Of a DNA stretch of 64,000 bases, positions 1-8,553 are shown in pieces; position 1 is the stretch's first letter; each line of letters starts with the position of its first letter. The position numbers and the translations under genes are program-made. The stretch covers positions 47,456 to 111,455 of the forward strand of contig JAAELO010000297.1 in assembly GCA_024226555.1 (NCBI GenBank). The letters are read 5' to 3'. The DNA is from Desulfobacterales bacterium (GTDB taxonomy: Bacteria; Desulfobacterota; Desulfobacteria; Desulfobacterales; JAAELO01). The notes below the pieces were generated by a model. It saw nothing but the letters and a program-made list of their open reading frames with translations. It made no database searches and was not told where the DNA came from.

Positions 1-652
1 CTTCCCAATTATCCATATCAAGCATCCAATCCATAAGATTGTCGTAATCTATAGGGCTTTCAGTTTTAACAGCAGCGTTTGCATTTCCATCACCGTTAAT
101 GAGAACATGGACTGCATAGGCAACCATTGCCTTAGCAAGTCTTTTACCGATTAACTGCATATGAATTGCAAGAAGAGGAAGTTTCATTCTTCTAAGAACT
201 TCATAAGAAGCATTAAAAGCTATACCAATTTTGGCAAGTTTAATTGAATTTTTACCTGTATCCATCTTAACTGTTGGAAACTTAGCCCTTTCACCAATCT
301 TCTTGAAATCAAGCTGCTTTTTATCAAACTCCGCCTTTATTGTTTCATAAACACCGGAGTCGATTACTGTTTCAGTTGCAACGAGGTCTTCTAATGTAAG
401 ATCTTTTGCACCTAATCCAACAATACCAATACGAACATTCCTGTTAATAAACTCAGGTAGTAAAACGCTATTCTCTTTAGTTTGGTAAAATGATTCTACT
501 GTTGAAGTTTTCAGATTGATGTCTTTCTCATATAGAGCAAACTCAAAAGCATCTAATCCTTCCAATGAACTCGGACGTTCAAGAGCCAGAAGACTTGAAA
601 AAGTAAGACCTTTATTTCTTGCTTCCTGGTACATCTCTTTTGCTATTTCCAT
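1..652 (-). CDS. Phage major capsid protein, 3' end outside the window
   Basis: The reading frame opens at ATG 652 behind an AAAGGAAAT ribosome site and runs off base 1 without a stop, so about 217 N-terminal residues are visible. It begins MEIAKEMYQEARNKGLTF and contains a stretch around PEFINRNVRIGIVGLGAKD, followed by blocks typical of HK97-fold capsid subunits. I infer the major head subunit chiefly from its place directly downstream of the protease/scaffold and small head-protein genes, the usual order in Mu-like phages. It would form the icosahedral shell after prohead cleavage. Its partial length prevents checking the C-terminal domain. Confidence 0.75.
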   Translation of the reverse strand, partial: MEIAKEMYQEARNKGLTFSSLLALERPSSLEGLDAFEFALYEKDINLKTSTVESFYQTKENSVLLPEFINRNVRIGIVGLGAKDLTLEDLVATETVIDSGVYETIKAEFDKKQLDFKKIGERAKFPTVKMDTGKNSIKLAKIGIAFNASYEVLRRMKLPLLAIHMQLIGKRLAKAMVAYAVHVLINGDGNANAAVKTESPIDYDNLMDWMLDMDNWE

Positions 653-695
653 CGTATTATTTCCTTTAAAGATCTCTAAAAGTTATTTATTAAGG

Positions 696-1067
696 TTATC
701 CACGGTCAAGATATAGAACCTTAGCTACATCATCTACATCGAGAACATGATAAATTGTTCCAGTTCCTGCAGTAGTTGGTTCCTTAACACCACCAGACCC
801 ATCAGCAACAAGTTCTCTATCACCAGCTGAAATTGATCCTGAATAGCTGAACTTTTGAATACCAGTTCGCTCAGCTGTTAAAATGCCAGCTTCTTTATCA
901 ACTTGACCAATTCTGCAATAAAACCTGTCTTCAGCTGAACAAAGATCTATTGTCTTTGCTGCAGATACTTTTCCAGTTTTACCAATGCTTGTTTCATCAA
1001 CGGCATTTGCAGCAAGCATTGTTACTCCACTAATTCCAATTCCATCAAATGCTACATCATCAAACAT
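696..1067 (-). CDS. Small phage head protein, possibly decoration or DUF2190-like
   Basis: A 123-residue protein starting at ATG 1067 (MFDDVAFDGIG). This start is preferred over an ATG 24 bases upstream because AAGGAGA lies 7 bases before it. The protein is rich in Gly, Ala, Val and Thr, with short alternating beta-like blocks, resembling the small beta-rich capsid decoration or stabilisation proteins that many phages encode between protease and major capsid genes. No motif is diagnostic. The call rests on size, composition and position. Confidence 0.55.
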   Translation of the reverse strand: MFDDVAFDGIGISGVTMLAANAVDETSIGKTGKVSAAKTIDLCSAEDRFYCRIGQVDKEAGILTAERTGIQKFSYSGSISAGDRELVADGSGGVKEPTTAGTGTIYHVLDVDDVAKVLYLDRG

Positions 1068-1099
1068 AGATCTCTCCTTAAAATCCGACAATCAAACTT

Positions 1100-2164
1100 T
1101 TATGAAATTTTAAAGTTTGAAATATCTTTTTGGGGTTTTTGTTTAGTGTCGTCATCATCTTTGGATGACCTTCTTGACAGTTTTTCTCCACACTTTAAAC
1201 AAGATAGTGGAGCCTTTTCATCAACTGTTTCCTGGAACTCCCCAACAAATGCTTTTGCTGTTTCAAGGTCAGCCGTTTTAATTACTTTGTCGATATAATC
1301 CTGCTTGAATGACTCACCCTTTGAAGCTTTGTAAAGAGTTACTGCTTTCTCTCTTGTTTCAGAAAGATGATTTTCACCAATTTCAGCAGTTACTTTAAGG
1401 GCTTTTACTTCAGATTTTAGACCTCTTTGAGTTTCAAAGTGTTGTTTCAATGTCTTCTCAAACGACTCAGAAGAAGGCTCTTCTGAAAGATCTAAAAGTT
1501 CCAGTGTTCCTTTTGATAATTTCATCTCTTCACCTTTATATTTTTGTTTTTTGTTGTCTTTTGTTAAAGCTTTTGCGAACGGATCCTCTCCTGCGTATAC
1601 AACCGATACTTCACCGACTTGAGTAATCTCGGTAATGATCAGACGTACAAGTTCTCCATCTACTTCAGTTCCGATATGATCATAATAATATCTAAGATTT
1701 TCATGGGACTTTTTAAACTTAAACCAGATTGTTACAGAAGCTGACCGTAAGGCTCCAATCTCAACTCCCCTTGCAAGTCTTGAATCAACCGTTTTATCGA
1801 ATACAAAAGTTGAGTTAACACCTGGTGGATCGTTTTCTTCATCCCAGTATGGCTTTTCTGTAAAACCCTTCCAGTTGTTAACATCTGCGTTATGGTTTGC
1901 GTATATAGTAAGGTTCTCAAAAAGAGGTACAGCTTTTTTCAGCATCCCTTCTTCTGTAAAGTCAAAAAAACGACTGGGAGTAACTGTCATTGAGAGATTC
2001 CTGAACTTTTTTCTGAAAAACTCTTCATCACTTGAATTTTCGTTTTCTTCATCTTGCTGAGAAAGTTGAATAGGTTCTCCAGAAACAGAGTTATTGCCAA
2101 CCAGATCAATACTGAAGTTCGTTTTAGCGATACCTTTTTTTTCATCTATAATTTCAAATGGCAT
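1100..2164 (-). CDS. Prohead protease fused to scaffold region
   Basis: 354 residues. The N-terminal 200 residues look like a head maturation protease: ANHNAD near residue 92 would supply the catalytic His, GALRSASVTIWF near 140 the Ser, and EVSVVYAGEDPFA is the block that commonly closes this domain. From about residue 215 the chain becomes Lys/Glu-rich and helical (KGTLELLDLSEE onward), as expected of a scaffold that is cleaved out. A CLKCGEKLSRR segment near the C-terminus adds a CxxC pair of unknown role. It sits between portal-MuF and the small head protein. In Mu the equivalent is the protease/scaffold gene. The mature phage should lack the scaffold part. Confidence 0.75.
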   Translation of the reverse strand: MPFEIIDEKKGIAKTNFSIDLVGNNSVSGEPIQLSQQDEENENSSDEEFFRKKFRNLSMTVTPSRFFDFTEEGMLKKAVPLFENLTIYANHNADVNNWKGFTEKPYWDEENDPPGVNSTFVFDKTVDSRLARGVEIGALRSASVTIWFKFKKSHENLRYYYDHIGTEVDGELVRLIITEITQVGEVSVVYAGEDPFAKALTKDNKKQKYKGEEMKLSKGTLELLDLSEEPSSESFEKTLKQHFETQRGLKSEVKALKVTAEIGENHLSETREKAVTLYKASKGESFKQDYIDKVIKTADLETAKAFVGEFQETVDEKAPLSCLKCGEKLSRRSSKDDDDTKQKPQKDISNFKIS

Positions 2165-2173
2165 AATATTCTC

Positions 2174-4384
2174 CTAATCCCTTGCTGCTTTTCTGTGTCT
2201 ACAAAGTGGATGAAATGGTGGAGAGTCAAAACCTGCTTTTTGAAGGGCTTTATCAGATAGCCCTTCGAGATCCTCTACCTTGTATTTATCTGTTATGAAT
2301 GGTGGTAAGTCTTTAACATCTTCAAAACCTTTACCAACAATATTTCCAAGTCTTCTGACTGATACTTCTACATTGAAAATCCTTCCAACCATATTTTTGC
2401 AATATTCACATGTTGCACCACTCCTTGGTCCAACAATCTCATATGTTTTAAAACCAGCTTCATAAAGTCTTAAAGATTGCCCCATGTTCTGGATTCTGTT
2501 CATGGTTGTATCAACAAGCTGCTCAATCTTCTTCCAGGATGTTTGTTTTACTACTTCCTGAAAAGATGCAATAAACTCCTTTTGAGTCTTTTCATCTTTA
2601 ATATTTAGACCTTTGCTGATGTATTCTTCTCTTAACCAGGATATGAGCCTTTTGGACACATCCGTATTATCAGCAAGATAATTACCTTTTCCAAAGTAAT
2701 GAGTATCAACAGCCTGGATATAACGAAGTGCATTCTTATCAATTGTTTTTGTGATATTAAGCGTAGCTCTTTCATTTGCTCTGACCTGTGTCATACTTGA
2801 TGAAAAAAGGCTGAATTGCTTATCTTCAAATCTGTGAAACTTCCAGGCATCTTCGGTATAGCTCTTGATTGTTTTTGCAGTATTAGACTGTTTTACTGCT
2901 TTAGATATGGATTTTGAAAAAACTTTATATGCTGCTTTTGCAAAGGCTTCAGCTTTATACTTTTTGTTTAGTATGCTTTTGATTGTTACAGCAGCTTTGT
3001 TTTCAACAGATCGCATAAGTGAAGCTATATCTTTTGAATAGCTCTTCATTAGATCTTTTTTTAAAGTAATCTCAGGAACTCTTTTTGGAACAAAAACATA
3101 CTTCTCATTTTCAGCATTATAGCTAAAAGTTACAGGATCAACTGGTTTAGGTTCTCCAGTAGCTTTTTCATAACCTAACTCTTGAGCAGCTTCATCAATG
3201 CTTATGTATCCTGCATTTTGTTTCTTTATAACATTATCAATATGTTTACTTTCATTCTCAACTTTCTCATTTTCTTTAAACTCACCACTTTCATTGAATT
3301 TTAGAGATACACCTGCATCAATTCCAATCAGATTAAGATCAAGAATATAGCCCTTTTCAACAAAGCGTTTTACAACTCTTTTATTATTGGACAGGCGTTT
3401 ATGAAGTCTTTTATAGTCTACTCCAGCAAAAGTTTCTGTTGTTGAATAACTTCTTCCTGCCATGCTTGGTGGAAGATCAAGACCACTAAATACCTGTTCT
3501 TCATTCAAGTTAAATATTATCTTTGCTGCAGCTCCTGCAGTGCCAGAAATTGAATTATGTTTAATTTCCTGGTCTTTATAGTGAACCGCAACCCCCTGAC
3601 TAAGTCCTTTTTCATAGGCTTTTGAATAATCATTTAATCTGTTTTGCAGTCTTGATCTATATCCAGTATCAGATTCTCCAGCTTGTTGATCCGGTATATC
3701 CATTGAAACATCAGTAAAGCCTAAAATGCCCATTTTTTTAATTATCTTTGAAAACCCACCTATTGCATCGAGCTGAGTTTCAATATTCCTTAAAACAGCA
3801 TAAAATGAAGGTACACCATAGGGATTACCATCCATAGTTTGGATGGGTGAGTAAGAATAAGTAAAAGGATTTAACTCGATATAGCTGTTCTGGAAGTTCC
3901 CACTGGTTTTCTGAAAAGGTTTATATTCTCCATCGACCTTCTTAAATCTGATAGTTCTTACTGGTGGTATTACGACTCCCTTAACACCATTTGAAATATT
4001 ATCCTCGATAACCCATTCAGCACTTAATGCACCCATCAAAGCAACCTGTCTTATCAGGTGATTAATAAGGCCATCAACACCACCACCAACATTATAAATT
4101 TTACTTGCCTGACTGTTTATTCTATCAAGAACATAATTTGTTTTGTTTGAATCAACTTCTATTGTATGACCTGTGTTTGATAAATTTACTATTATGCTTA
4201 AAGCCTGAGATATATCAGGATTGAAGATTGCAAGTTGCTCAAGAACTGGTAAATATTCAACTGGAAACTTTGGCTCTGTAATACCGTAAAAGCTTGATAA
4301 CCTCTTCATCATGGTGTCGTCATCTGATTCAGACTGGTGTCCAGGTCTTACATCAATTTTCTTATTTCTGCTGAAAAACTTCAT
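2174..4384 (-). CDS. Phage portal protein fused to a MuF-like head morphogenesis domain
   Basis: 736 residues, longer than a normal portal. Residues about 30 to 440 resemble the DUF935 portal family of Mu-like phages (PPSMAGRSYSTTETFAGVDY, followed by a basic helical stem). The C-terminal 250 residues are of MuF type: GPRSGATCEYCKNMVGRIF, then SPPFHPLCRHR at the very end, with the Cys and His pairs typical of that domain. In Mu these are separate genes, gp29 and gp30. Here no stop separates them. The start overlaps the terminase stop by 4 bases (4381 to 4384), implying coupled translation. The product forms the dodecameric DNA entry vertex, with MuF presumably inside the capsid. Confidence 0.85.
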   Translation of the reverse strand: MKFFSRNKKIDVRPGHQSESDDDTMMKRLSSFYGITEPKFPVEYLPVLEQLAIFNPDISQALSIIVNLSNTGHTIEVDSNKTNYVLDRINSQASKIYNVGGGVDGLINHLIRQVALMGALSAEWVIEDNISNGVKGVVIPPVRTIRFKKVDGEYKPFQKTSGNFQNSYIELNPFTYSYSPIQTMDGNPYGVPSFYAVLRNIETQLDAIGGFSKIIKKMGILGFTDVSMDIPDQQAGESDTGYRSRLQNRLNDYSKAYEKGLSQGVAVHYKDQEIKHNSISGTAGAAAKIIFNLNEEQVFSGLDLPPSMAGRSYSTTETFAGVDYKRLHKRLSNNKRVVKRFVEKGYILDLNLIGIDAGVSLKFNESGEFKENEKVENESKHIDNVIKKQNAGYISIDEAAQELGYEKATGEPKPVDPVTFSYNAENEKYVFVPKRVPEITLKKDLMKSYSKDIASLMRSVENKAAVTIKSILNKKYKAEAFAKAAYKVFSKSISKAVKQSNTAKTIKSYTEDAWKFHRFEDKQFSLFSSSMTQVRANERATLNITKTIDKNALRYIQAVDTHYFGKGNYLADNTDVSKRLISWLREEYISKGLNIKDEKTQKEFIASFQEVVKQTSWKKIEQLVDTTMNRIQNMGQSLRLYEAGFKTYEIVGPRSGATCEYCKNMVGRIFNVEVSVRRLGNIVGKGFEDVKDLPPFITDKYKVEDLEGLSDKALQKAGFDSPPFHPLCRHRKAARD

Positions 4385-5898
4385 AGATTAACCTCCACAA
4401 ATGAAGGTCCTATATCTGTAATCATTTTAGTAATTGGATTTTGAAGAAGCCTTAATGCACCTTCAGCAGCATCCGGTCCATCATCATTAACGTTCTTATT
4501 TAGAATATATAGCATTTGCTCAAGAAGTAGATCCTGATCACTATGCCCTTCAATAAAGCGTAGTTTTCCATGCTCCATAAGATAGGCTAATGTAGCGATT
4601 ATTCTTGCTTCTTTATTGGATGTATTATGTACAGGTTCCCAGGGTAAATATCTTCCTACATCACGAGCATAGTTAATAATTGCTTCATGAAGAAAGTCTT
4701 CAAGCATATTGTCTTCAATTCCAATCCTTCCACCATATGCATCATTGATTTGATAAGCTGCTTTAAACATCTCTCCAGGTGTTGCATGTCTAATCCAGGC
4801 ATGAAGGCAATAAAAAATCATAGCTTTTCTATCAAGACCAAATGTAATAATAGCTTTATAATCATTAGCTTCACCGGACTTTGCAGAAGGATCCAGGAAG
4901 CTTGCAACCATTAATTCTAAATTTTTAATATCATCAGATGTATAGAATACACGCCATTTTTCTGGAAATGGGCTTCCTTCAGCTCCAACAAGATTGAGCA
5001 TTTCTGCATTAAAAGAGACTGAACCCATCTTACTTTTTTTCTTTAATAATCTATCAAGTGGCCATGCTTCGGGCCATAATGACCTTTGATTTTTTTTACC
5101 TGGATTAATAATGGCACTGTAAACATATGAAAGATAACGTTTCTTTCCATTCTCATCTTTTTCTGCAATTAGTTGAGATAAAATACTTTTTGGATGGAAT
5201 AAATTTCCAACCATAATAAAACAGAACCCCTCACCAAGAGAACCAATTACAGCTCCCCGTAGCCACTTGAGACCTTTTTTAATTAATTTAGGATTCTCTA
5301 CATTTTCATCGTTTTCAAAATCATCAACAATTGCTTTATCAGGTCTATGTTCACGGTTTTTAAGACCTCTAACTTTTTCACCTTTTCCCCTGGCAAGAAT
5401 ACGGGTACCATTTGAAGTCGTAAAATCACTTTGTGTCCATTTGGTCTTGCTTGTTAGCTTTCCGAAGTCGTGGAGAATTCTTGGATTATCTTCAAGTTCA
5501 AGCCTGATAGGAAGTGTAAAACCTGTGGCTTGATCGTTTGTATCTGATATGATTATTATGAATTTTCTTTCTTCAAAACATATGTCATGCAGCGGATCAC
5601 CAAATGTAAAGAAAGTTGATTTCCCATGTTCCCTTGGACAAGCAACAAGAGCACAATCATCTTCAATATCACCGATTTCGGCCCACTCATCGTGGAATTC
5701 ACCAAACGGTTTTGAAAAATAATGTGGTAAGTATGTTTCCATAAAGAAGAGTTTGTCCCATCTTGCACGATCAATTCGAGCTTCTTTCTTCTCTTTTGTA
5801 TCGTCTTCAAAAGGACTTACAGAAGTAGTAATCCAATTCTTGAGCTGATCTGCCCAATCTGTATACCCTTTTTCTGTAATTTTAGGACGCTTCCGCAT
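4381..5898 (-). CDS. Terminase large subunit
   Basis: 505 residues when started at ATG 5898 (MRKRPKITEKG), which has AAGGAG 6 bases upstream. A longer frame from 5931 has no ribosome site. The ATPase domain shows a Walker-A-like ACPREHGKST and a Walker B KAIVDDFEND. The nuclease half begins around SFLDPSAKSGEANDYKA, whose Asp residues fit an RNaseH-fold metal site. It packages phage DNA at the portal. It overlaps the small-subunit gene by 17 bases and the portal gene by 4. In Mu-type phages this protein packages headful DNA starting just outside the prophage end. Confidence 0.9.
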   Translation of the reverse strand: MRKRPKITEKGYTDWADQLKNWITTSVSPFEDDTKEKKEARIDRARWDKLFFMETYLPHYFSKPFGEFHDEWAEIGDIEDDCALVACPREHGKSTFFTFGDPLHDICFEERKFIIIISDTNDQATGFTLPIRLELEDNPRILHDFGKLTSKTKWTQSDFTTSNGTRILARGKGEKVRGLKNREHRPDKAIVDDFENDENVENPKLIKKGLKWLRGAVIGSLGEGFCFIMVGNLFHPKSILSQLIAEKDENGKKRYLSYVYSAIINPGKKNQRSLWPEAWPLDRLLKKKSKMGSVSFNAEMLNLVGAEGSPFPEKWRVFYTSDDIKNLELMVASFLDPSAKSGEANDYKAIITFGLDRKAMIFYCLHAWIRHATPGEMFKAAYQINDAYGGRIGIEDNMLEDFLHEAIINYARDVGRYLPWEPVHNTSNKEARIIATLAYLMEHGKLRFIEGHSDQDLLLEQMLYILNKNVNDDGPDAAEGALRLLQNPITKMITDIGPSFVEVNL

Positions 5899-6364
5899 AA
5901 CGCTCCTTGAATTTATCAACGATTCTGTCAAAATTTTTACTAATCAGTTTCAAACCTGCTGGATCATGCTCTTTTAAAACTTCAGCCAAAGTTTCAAGAA
6001 ACTCTAAACCCAGTTTCGGGTAATCAATATCAACTGTTTCCTGCTGATTTTTAGCCTTGAGTTTTCTTTCGTCCTGGTTAAGCTTTTCAAGTTTTATAAC
6101 TCCATATATATCTTCAAGATTTGCTGTATCTGCTGCTCTTTGTGATAGTTTTATGTGCAGCTTTCTAAGGTTCTCTTTAAGAGTTCTACTATTCTTAATC
6201 TTCTCTTTTCGAAGTGTTGACCAGGAACCATCTTTACCCCATCTTTTAAGAGTGCTAATGCCGACACTAAGCTCTTTTTCAATCTCTTTGTACGTGAGAC
6301 CAGAATCAACAAAGAGATCTTCAGCGTTATATCGTATTTCCAGACTGTATTCTTTGCGTGCCAT
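5882..6364 (-). CDS. Terminase small subunit-like DNA-binding protein
   Basis: 160 residues, starting at ATG 6364 behind CAGGAG. Residues 20 to 50 (SGLTYKEIEKELSVGISTLKRWGKDGSW) form a helix-turn-helix like the DUF1804/gp27-type proteins before the Mu terminase. The remainder is helical and charged, compatible with oligomerisation. Position directly upstream of, and overlapping, the large subunit supports a role in recognising phage DNA for packaging. Sequence alone cannot exclude a different DNA-binding function. Confidence 0.7.
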   Translation of the reverse strand: MARKEYSLEIRYNAEDLFVDSGLTYKEIEKELSVGISTLKRWGKDGSWSTLRKEKIKNSRTLKENLRKLHIKLSQRAADTANLEDIYGVIKLEKLNQDERKLKAKNQQETVDIDYPKLGLEFLETLAEVLKEHDPAGLKLISKNFDRIVDKFKERYAEAS

Positions 6365-6473
6365 TTTGCTCCTGGATAGAAGTGATCATCTTTTCAAGAT
6401 TAAGAAGGCTAAGCTTTAAACGAAGATCACGAAGCTTCTTTTTCAAACAAAACATTAATAAAAATCTTCTCAT
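6327..6473 (-). CDS. Small basic protein in the packaging operon
   Basis: A 48-residue ORF (MRRFLLMFCLKKKLRDL start) whose ATG at 6473 abuts the TAA stop of the preceding gene and has GGGAGG 6 bases upstream. It overlaps the next gene by 38 bases. The first ten residues are hydrophobic and the rest is Lys/Leu/Arg-rich and probably helical. I do not recognise the family. Good ribosome site and tight packing are the only support for expression. Confidence 0.45.
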   Translation of the reverse strand: MRRFLLMFCLKKKLRDLRLKLSLLNLEKMITSIQEQNGTQRIQSGNTI

Positions 6474-6662
6474 TTAATCCTCCCTTTTAAGCATCATCCG
6501 GGATAGTTCCCGAACAAGGTCTGTGGCCATCCCTGTTATCTTATCGCTTAATGCCTCTCTGCTAACCCATAACCTCCAGATTGCAGCAAGCTGTATTGCG
6601 TTAAACATTAAACTCAAAACAAGAGCAGCTTCTTTGCTGTGAACTAAACCAGGAAAATTCAT
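6474..6662 (-). CDS. Small single-span membrane protein, Mu gp25-like position
   Basis: 62 residues with one membrane segment (ALVLSLMFNAIQLAAIWRLW, residues 13 to 32) followed by a charged helix ending SRMMLKRED. The ATG overlaps the previous stop (ATGA, 6659 to 6662). Mu-like phages usually carry one or two such small membrane proteins between the lysis genes and terminase. A role in lysis, such as an antiholin or inner-membrane spanin part, is possible but not shown by sequence. Confidence 0.6.
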   Translation of the reverse strand: MNFPGLVHSKEAALVLSLMFNAIQLAAIWRLWVSREALSDKITGMATDLVRELSRMMLKRED

Positions 6663-7036
6663 TGACTTGACCTGGACTTCTGGCCAAAAGCTTCAGTTTC
6701 AGCTCTATCTTTCAAAGTCTTACTTTGTCTTGATAGATCTGCTGACTGATCAAGAAGCTTAAGAACTTCACTAAAATCATCAGCGATATCAGCAGTGACC
6801 TTACCACCCTGTAGCCTTGTAACGGCTTCAAGGAGACTATTTGTCAATTTGTCTGCCGGAGAGATCTTTACTTCTTCTTTAAGAGCAAGCTGGTCAAGCT
6901 TTGTATATAGAGCTTGAACAAGATCAACTATGCTTCTCTCAAGTGGAGTAAGTTCTGTATAATGCTGCTGACCTCTACCATTAAGGAATTCGAGCAATGA
7001 ACTTTTTAGTTTTTTTATTCTTTCAGTTTCGACCAT
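6659..7036 (-). CDS. Helical phage protein between lysis and packaging genes
   Basis: 125 residues, ATG at 7036 after AAGGGATCA. Composition is almost entirely helical and charged, with coiled-coil-like heptads around residues 40 to 115 (LYTKLDQLALKEE; LLDQSADLSRQSKTLKD). No signal peptide or membrane segment. It is followed by the single-span protein with a 4-base overlap. Position matches uncharacterised gp24/gp26-type genes of Mu-like phages. Function unknown. Confidence 0.6.
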   Translation of the reverse strand: MVETERIKKLKSSLLEFLNGRGQQHYTELTPLERSIVDLVQALYTKLDQLALKEEVKISPADKLTNSLLEAVTRLQGGKVTADIADDFSEVLKLLDQSADLSRQSKTLKDRAETEAFGQKSRSSQ

Positions 7037-7074
7037 TGATCCCTTTTCCTGGTTGAAATTTATATTATTATTCT

Positions 7075-7599
7075 TTATTTTTGTTTTTTACCCCTGGTTC
7101 CAAACCACCAACTAATAGACATGGAGGATAAAAACAAAATCATTTTTACTATGTTCATATATATTTCGAGGGCTTCAGCTGTAACAACTACGTCAACACC
7201 TGCTTTAACAATTAAAGCATGTACATCTGTCTGAATCTTAGAAACCAAGAAAATCAAGTACAGCGTTAATAGTGGCCTAATCAACCCTCTAACAACATCA
7301 ACCAAAACGAACAGAGCTTTACCAAACCATGATAAAATTAAACCTTTTGAATATGATTTGGTATCGTGTTTGTAACTTTGAAGAAAAGTATTATCAGCTG
7401 ATACTTCCATAGATGTATTTGCTTCTATTTCTGATTTATGAATCCTACAGCTATATTCTTTATCCATCATCTCTAAATCAATTTTTCTTAAAGCTATTGA
7501 TTGATTATCTTTCTGCTTTTGTTTAAAGCAGTCAAAAAGATTGGTTAAAAGTGAACCTAAAACACCAACTAAGCCACCTGAAAAAAGCGAAGTTAACAT
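7075..7599 (-). CDS. Holin-like membrane protein
   Basis: 174 residues. A hydrophobic glycine-rich N-terminus (MLTSLFSGGLVGVLGSLLTNLF), a polar middle, and two strong membrane segments in the C-terminal half (around residues 95 to 125 and 145 to 165) suggest a three-segment holin of the phage holin type. The ATG overlaps the stop of the DUF5675 gene by 7 bases, with GGAGG before it. Next to a candidate cell-wall enzyme, it would permeabilise the inner membrane at lysis. The long cytoplasmic or periplasmic middle is unusual for a minimal holin. Confidence 0.65.
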   Translation of the reverse strand: MLTSLFSGGLVGVLGSLLTNLFDCFKQKQKDNQSIALRKIDLEMMDKEYSCRIHKSEIEANTSMEVSADNTFLQSYKHDTKSYSKGLILSWFGKALFVLVDVVRGLIRPLLTLYLIFLVSKIQTDVHALIVKAGVDVVVTAEALEIYMNIVKMILFLSSMSISWWFGTRGKKQK

Positions 7600-8030
7600 T
7601 CAAAACCTCCAATATCGTTAATGATTTTTAACTTAAAAGATCTTTTATTTAGAGCTTTGACTAAATCGCTCATAGTGTACCGTGAGCAGAGGACCGCTGA
7701 TTGCTTACTAAGCGAACCCATATATTTTCCAGGCAAAACACACCCTTTTGAATGGGTTAAAAAATTTTTATCAACATCACCTGCAAAATTACCTGAATGA
7801 AATAAAATACTTGTTCTGTTGGGAACCTTCGTTACTTGATAACAAGGGCCTCTTCTTTTTGACTCATAATAAACAACTTTGTAGTTTCCTTCAGGAATGC
7901 ATGAAAAACACTTTTTGTTATCTCGAAAAGGAAGTTCGGCAGTGAAGCATTCAAAACCAACTTTAGGTATATACATCTTTCCAAACGTCCCTTGATCAGA
8001 TGTTTTAAACCTAATTAGATAACCTTTCAT
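7593..8030 (-). CDS. DUF5675 family protein, probable lysis-associated
   Basis: 145 residues starting at ATG 8030 after AAAGGAAG. The chain shows the DUF5675 pattern: an N-terminal strand, ELPFRDNKKCFSCIPEGNYKV, then ILFHSGNFAGDVDKNF and GCVLPGKYMGSL. The His and Asp around residues 92 to 101 are the conserved polar positions. The family is found next to holins in many phages and its fold suggests a peptidoglycan-active enzyme, but activity is not established. No conventional lysozyme gene is visible here, so this is the most likely endolysin candidate. First gene of the late block. Confidence 0.75.
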   Translation of the reverse strand: MKGYLIRFKTSDQGTFGKMYIPKVGFECFTAELPFRDNKKCFSCIPEGNYKVVYYESKRRGPCYQVTKVPNRTSILFHSGNFAGDVDKNFLTHSKGCVLPGKYMGSLSKQSAVLCSRYTMSDLVKALNKRSFKLKIINDIGGFEC

Positions 8031-8152
8031 ATTACTTCCTTTTGAGAGATTTTTTTATATGAGTCAATGAGTTCTATTTTGATTGAATAATGACAGATTT
8101 TAATTGAAAAGTCGGTCGGGTTTGGCAGGGTTTGGCAGTCTATTATGTTTTT
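8031..8152 (-). promoter_or_regulatory. Late-operon leader with a tandem 10-bp repeat
   Basis: A 122-base gap between the HTH gene and the lysis/packaging block. It holds two perfect head-to-tail copies of GGGTTTGGCA at 8118 to 8137, preceded by GTCGGTCGG. Phage late promoters are often activated at direct repeats just upstream of the lysis gene, so this may be the activator site. No convincing sigma-70 promoter is visible on the minus strand. That would be expected of an activator-dependent promoter but is weak evidence. Confidence 0.45.
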
Positions 8153-8458
8153 TTATTCATCTTCCCACAGAAGAAGCTGATCAGGATCAGCATTCTTTCT
8201 GTGGTAAGAAGTATTGCGACTTATAAAATTTAGGAGTTCTTTGTGGGGTACTCTTCTATTCGTTCTTAGCGTATATGAATAGAGAGAGGCTGGATTTGTT
8301 GGATTGTTATCCCGATCAGGTTCATAGTCTTCAATATATCGATAGAAAGACCTTTCAGATATTGAAAGAATTTTACATACTTCACCAGGAGCATAAGAAC
8401 TCTTTGCATGAATTCCAGATGCTTCAAGCATTGTATTTAAGCATTCTTCAGTTTTCAT
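8153..8458 (-). CDS. HTH protein at the position of a Mu late activator
   Basis: 101 residues. Residues 20 to 45 (SYAPGEVCKILSISERSFYRYIEDYEPD) form a MerR/excisionase-style helix-turn-helix, followed by a basic wing-like segment (YTLRTNRRVPHKELLNFI). It starts with an ATGA overlap (8455 to 8458) and is the last gene before the late block. In Mu the activator C occupies this slot. This protein is not recognisably C or Mor, so a late-activator role is an inference from position. Confidence 0.6.
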   Translation of the reverse strand: MKTEECLNTMLEASGIHAKSSYAPGEVCKILSISERSFYRYIEDYEPDRDNNPTNPASLYSYTLRTNRRVPHKELLNFISRNTSYHRKNADPDQLLLWEDE

Positions 8459-8553
8459 AGTAAGAAATCAAAAAGACTGGATAATAGTTTAATTAAATAA
8501 TTTTCGCTATCATCATAGGTTTCTATTAATTCTATAATCTCATCAAATTGCAT
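8455..8553 (-). CDS. 32-residue coupled ORF upstream of the HTH gene
   Basis: MQFDEIIELIETYDD start, ATG at 8553 with GAGG 5 bases upstream. It overlaps the zinc-ribbon gene by 11 bases and the HTH gene by 4. Acidic N-terminal helix followed by a hydrophobic Leu/Phe tail. Unknown function. It may serve mainly to couple translation of the following regulator. Confidence 0.45.
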   Translation of the reverse strand: MQFDEIIELIETYDDSENYLIKLLSSLFDFLL

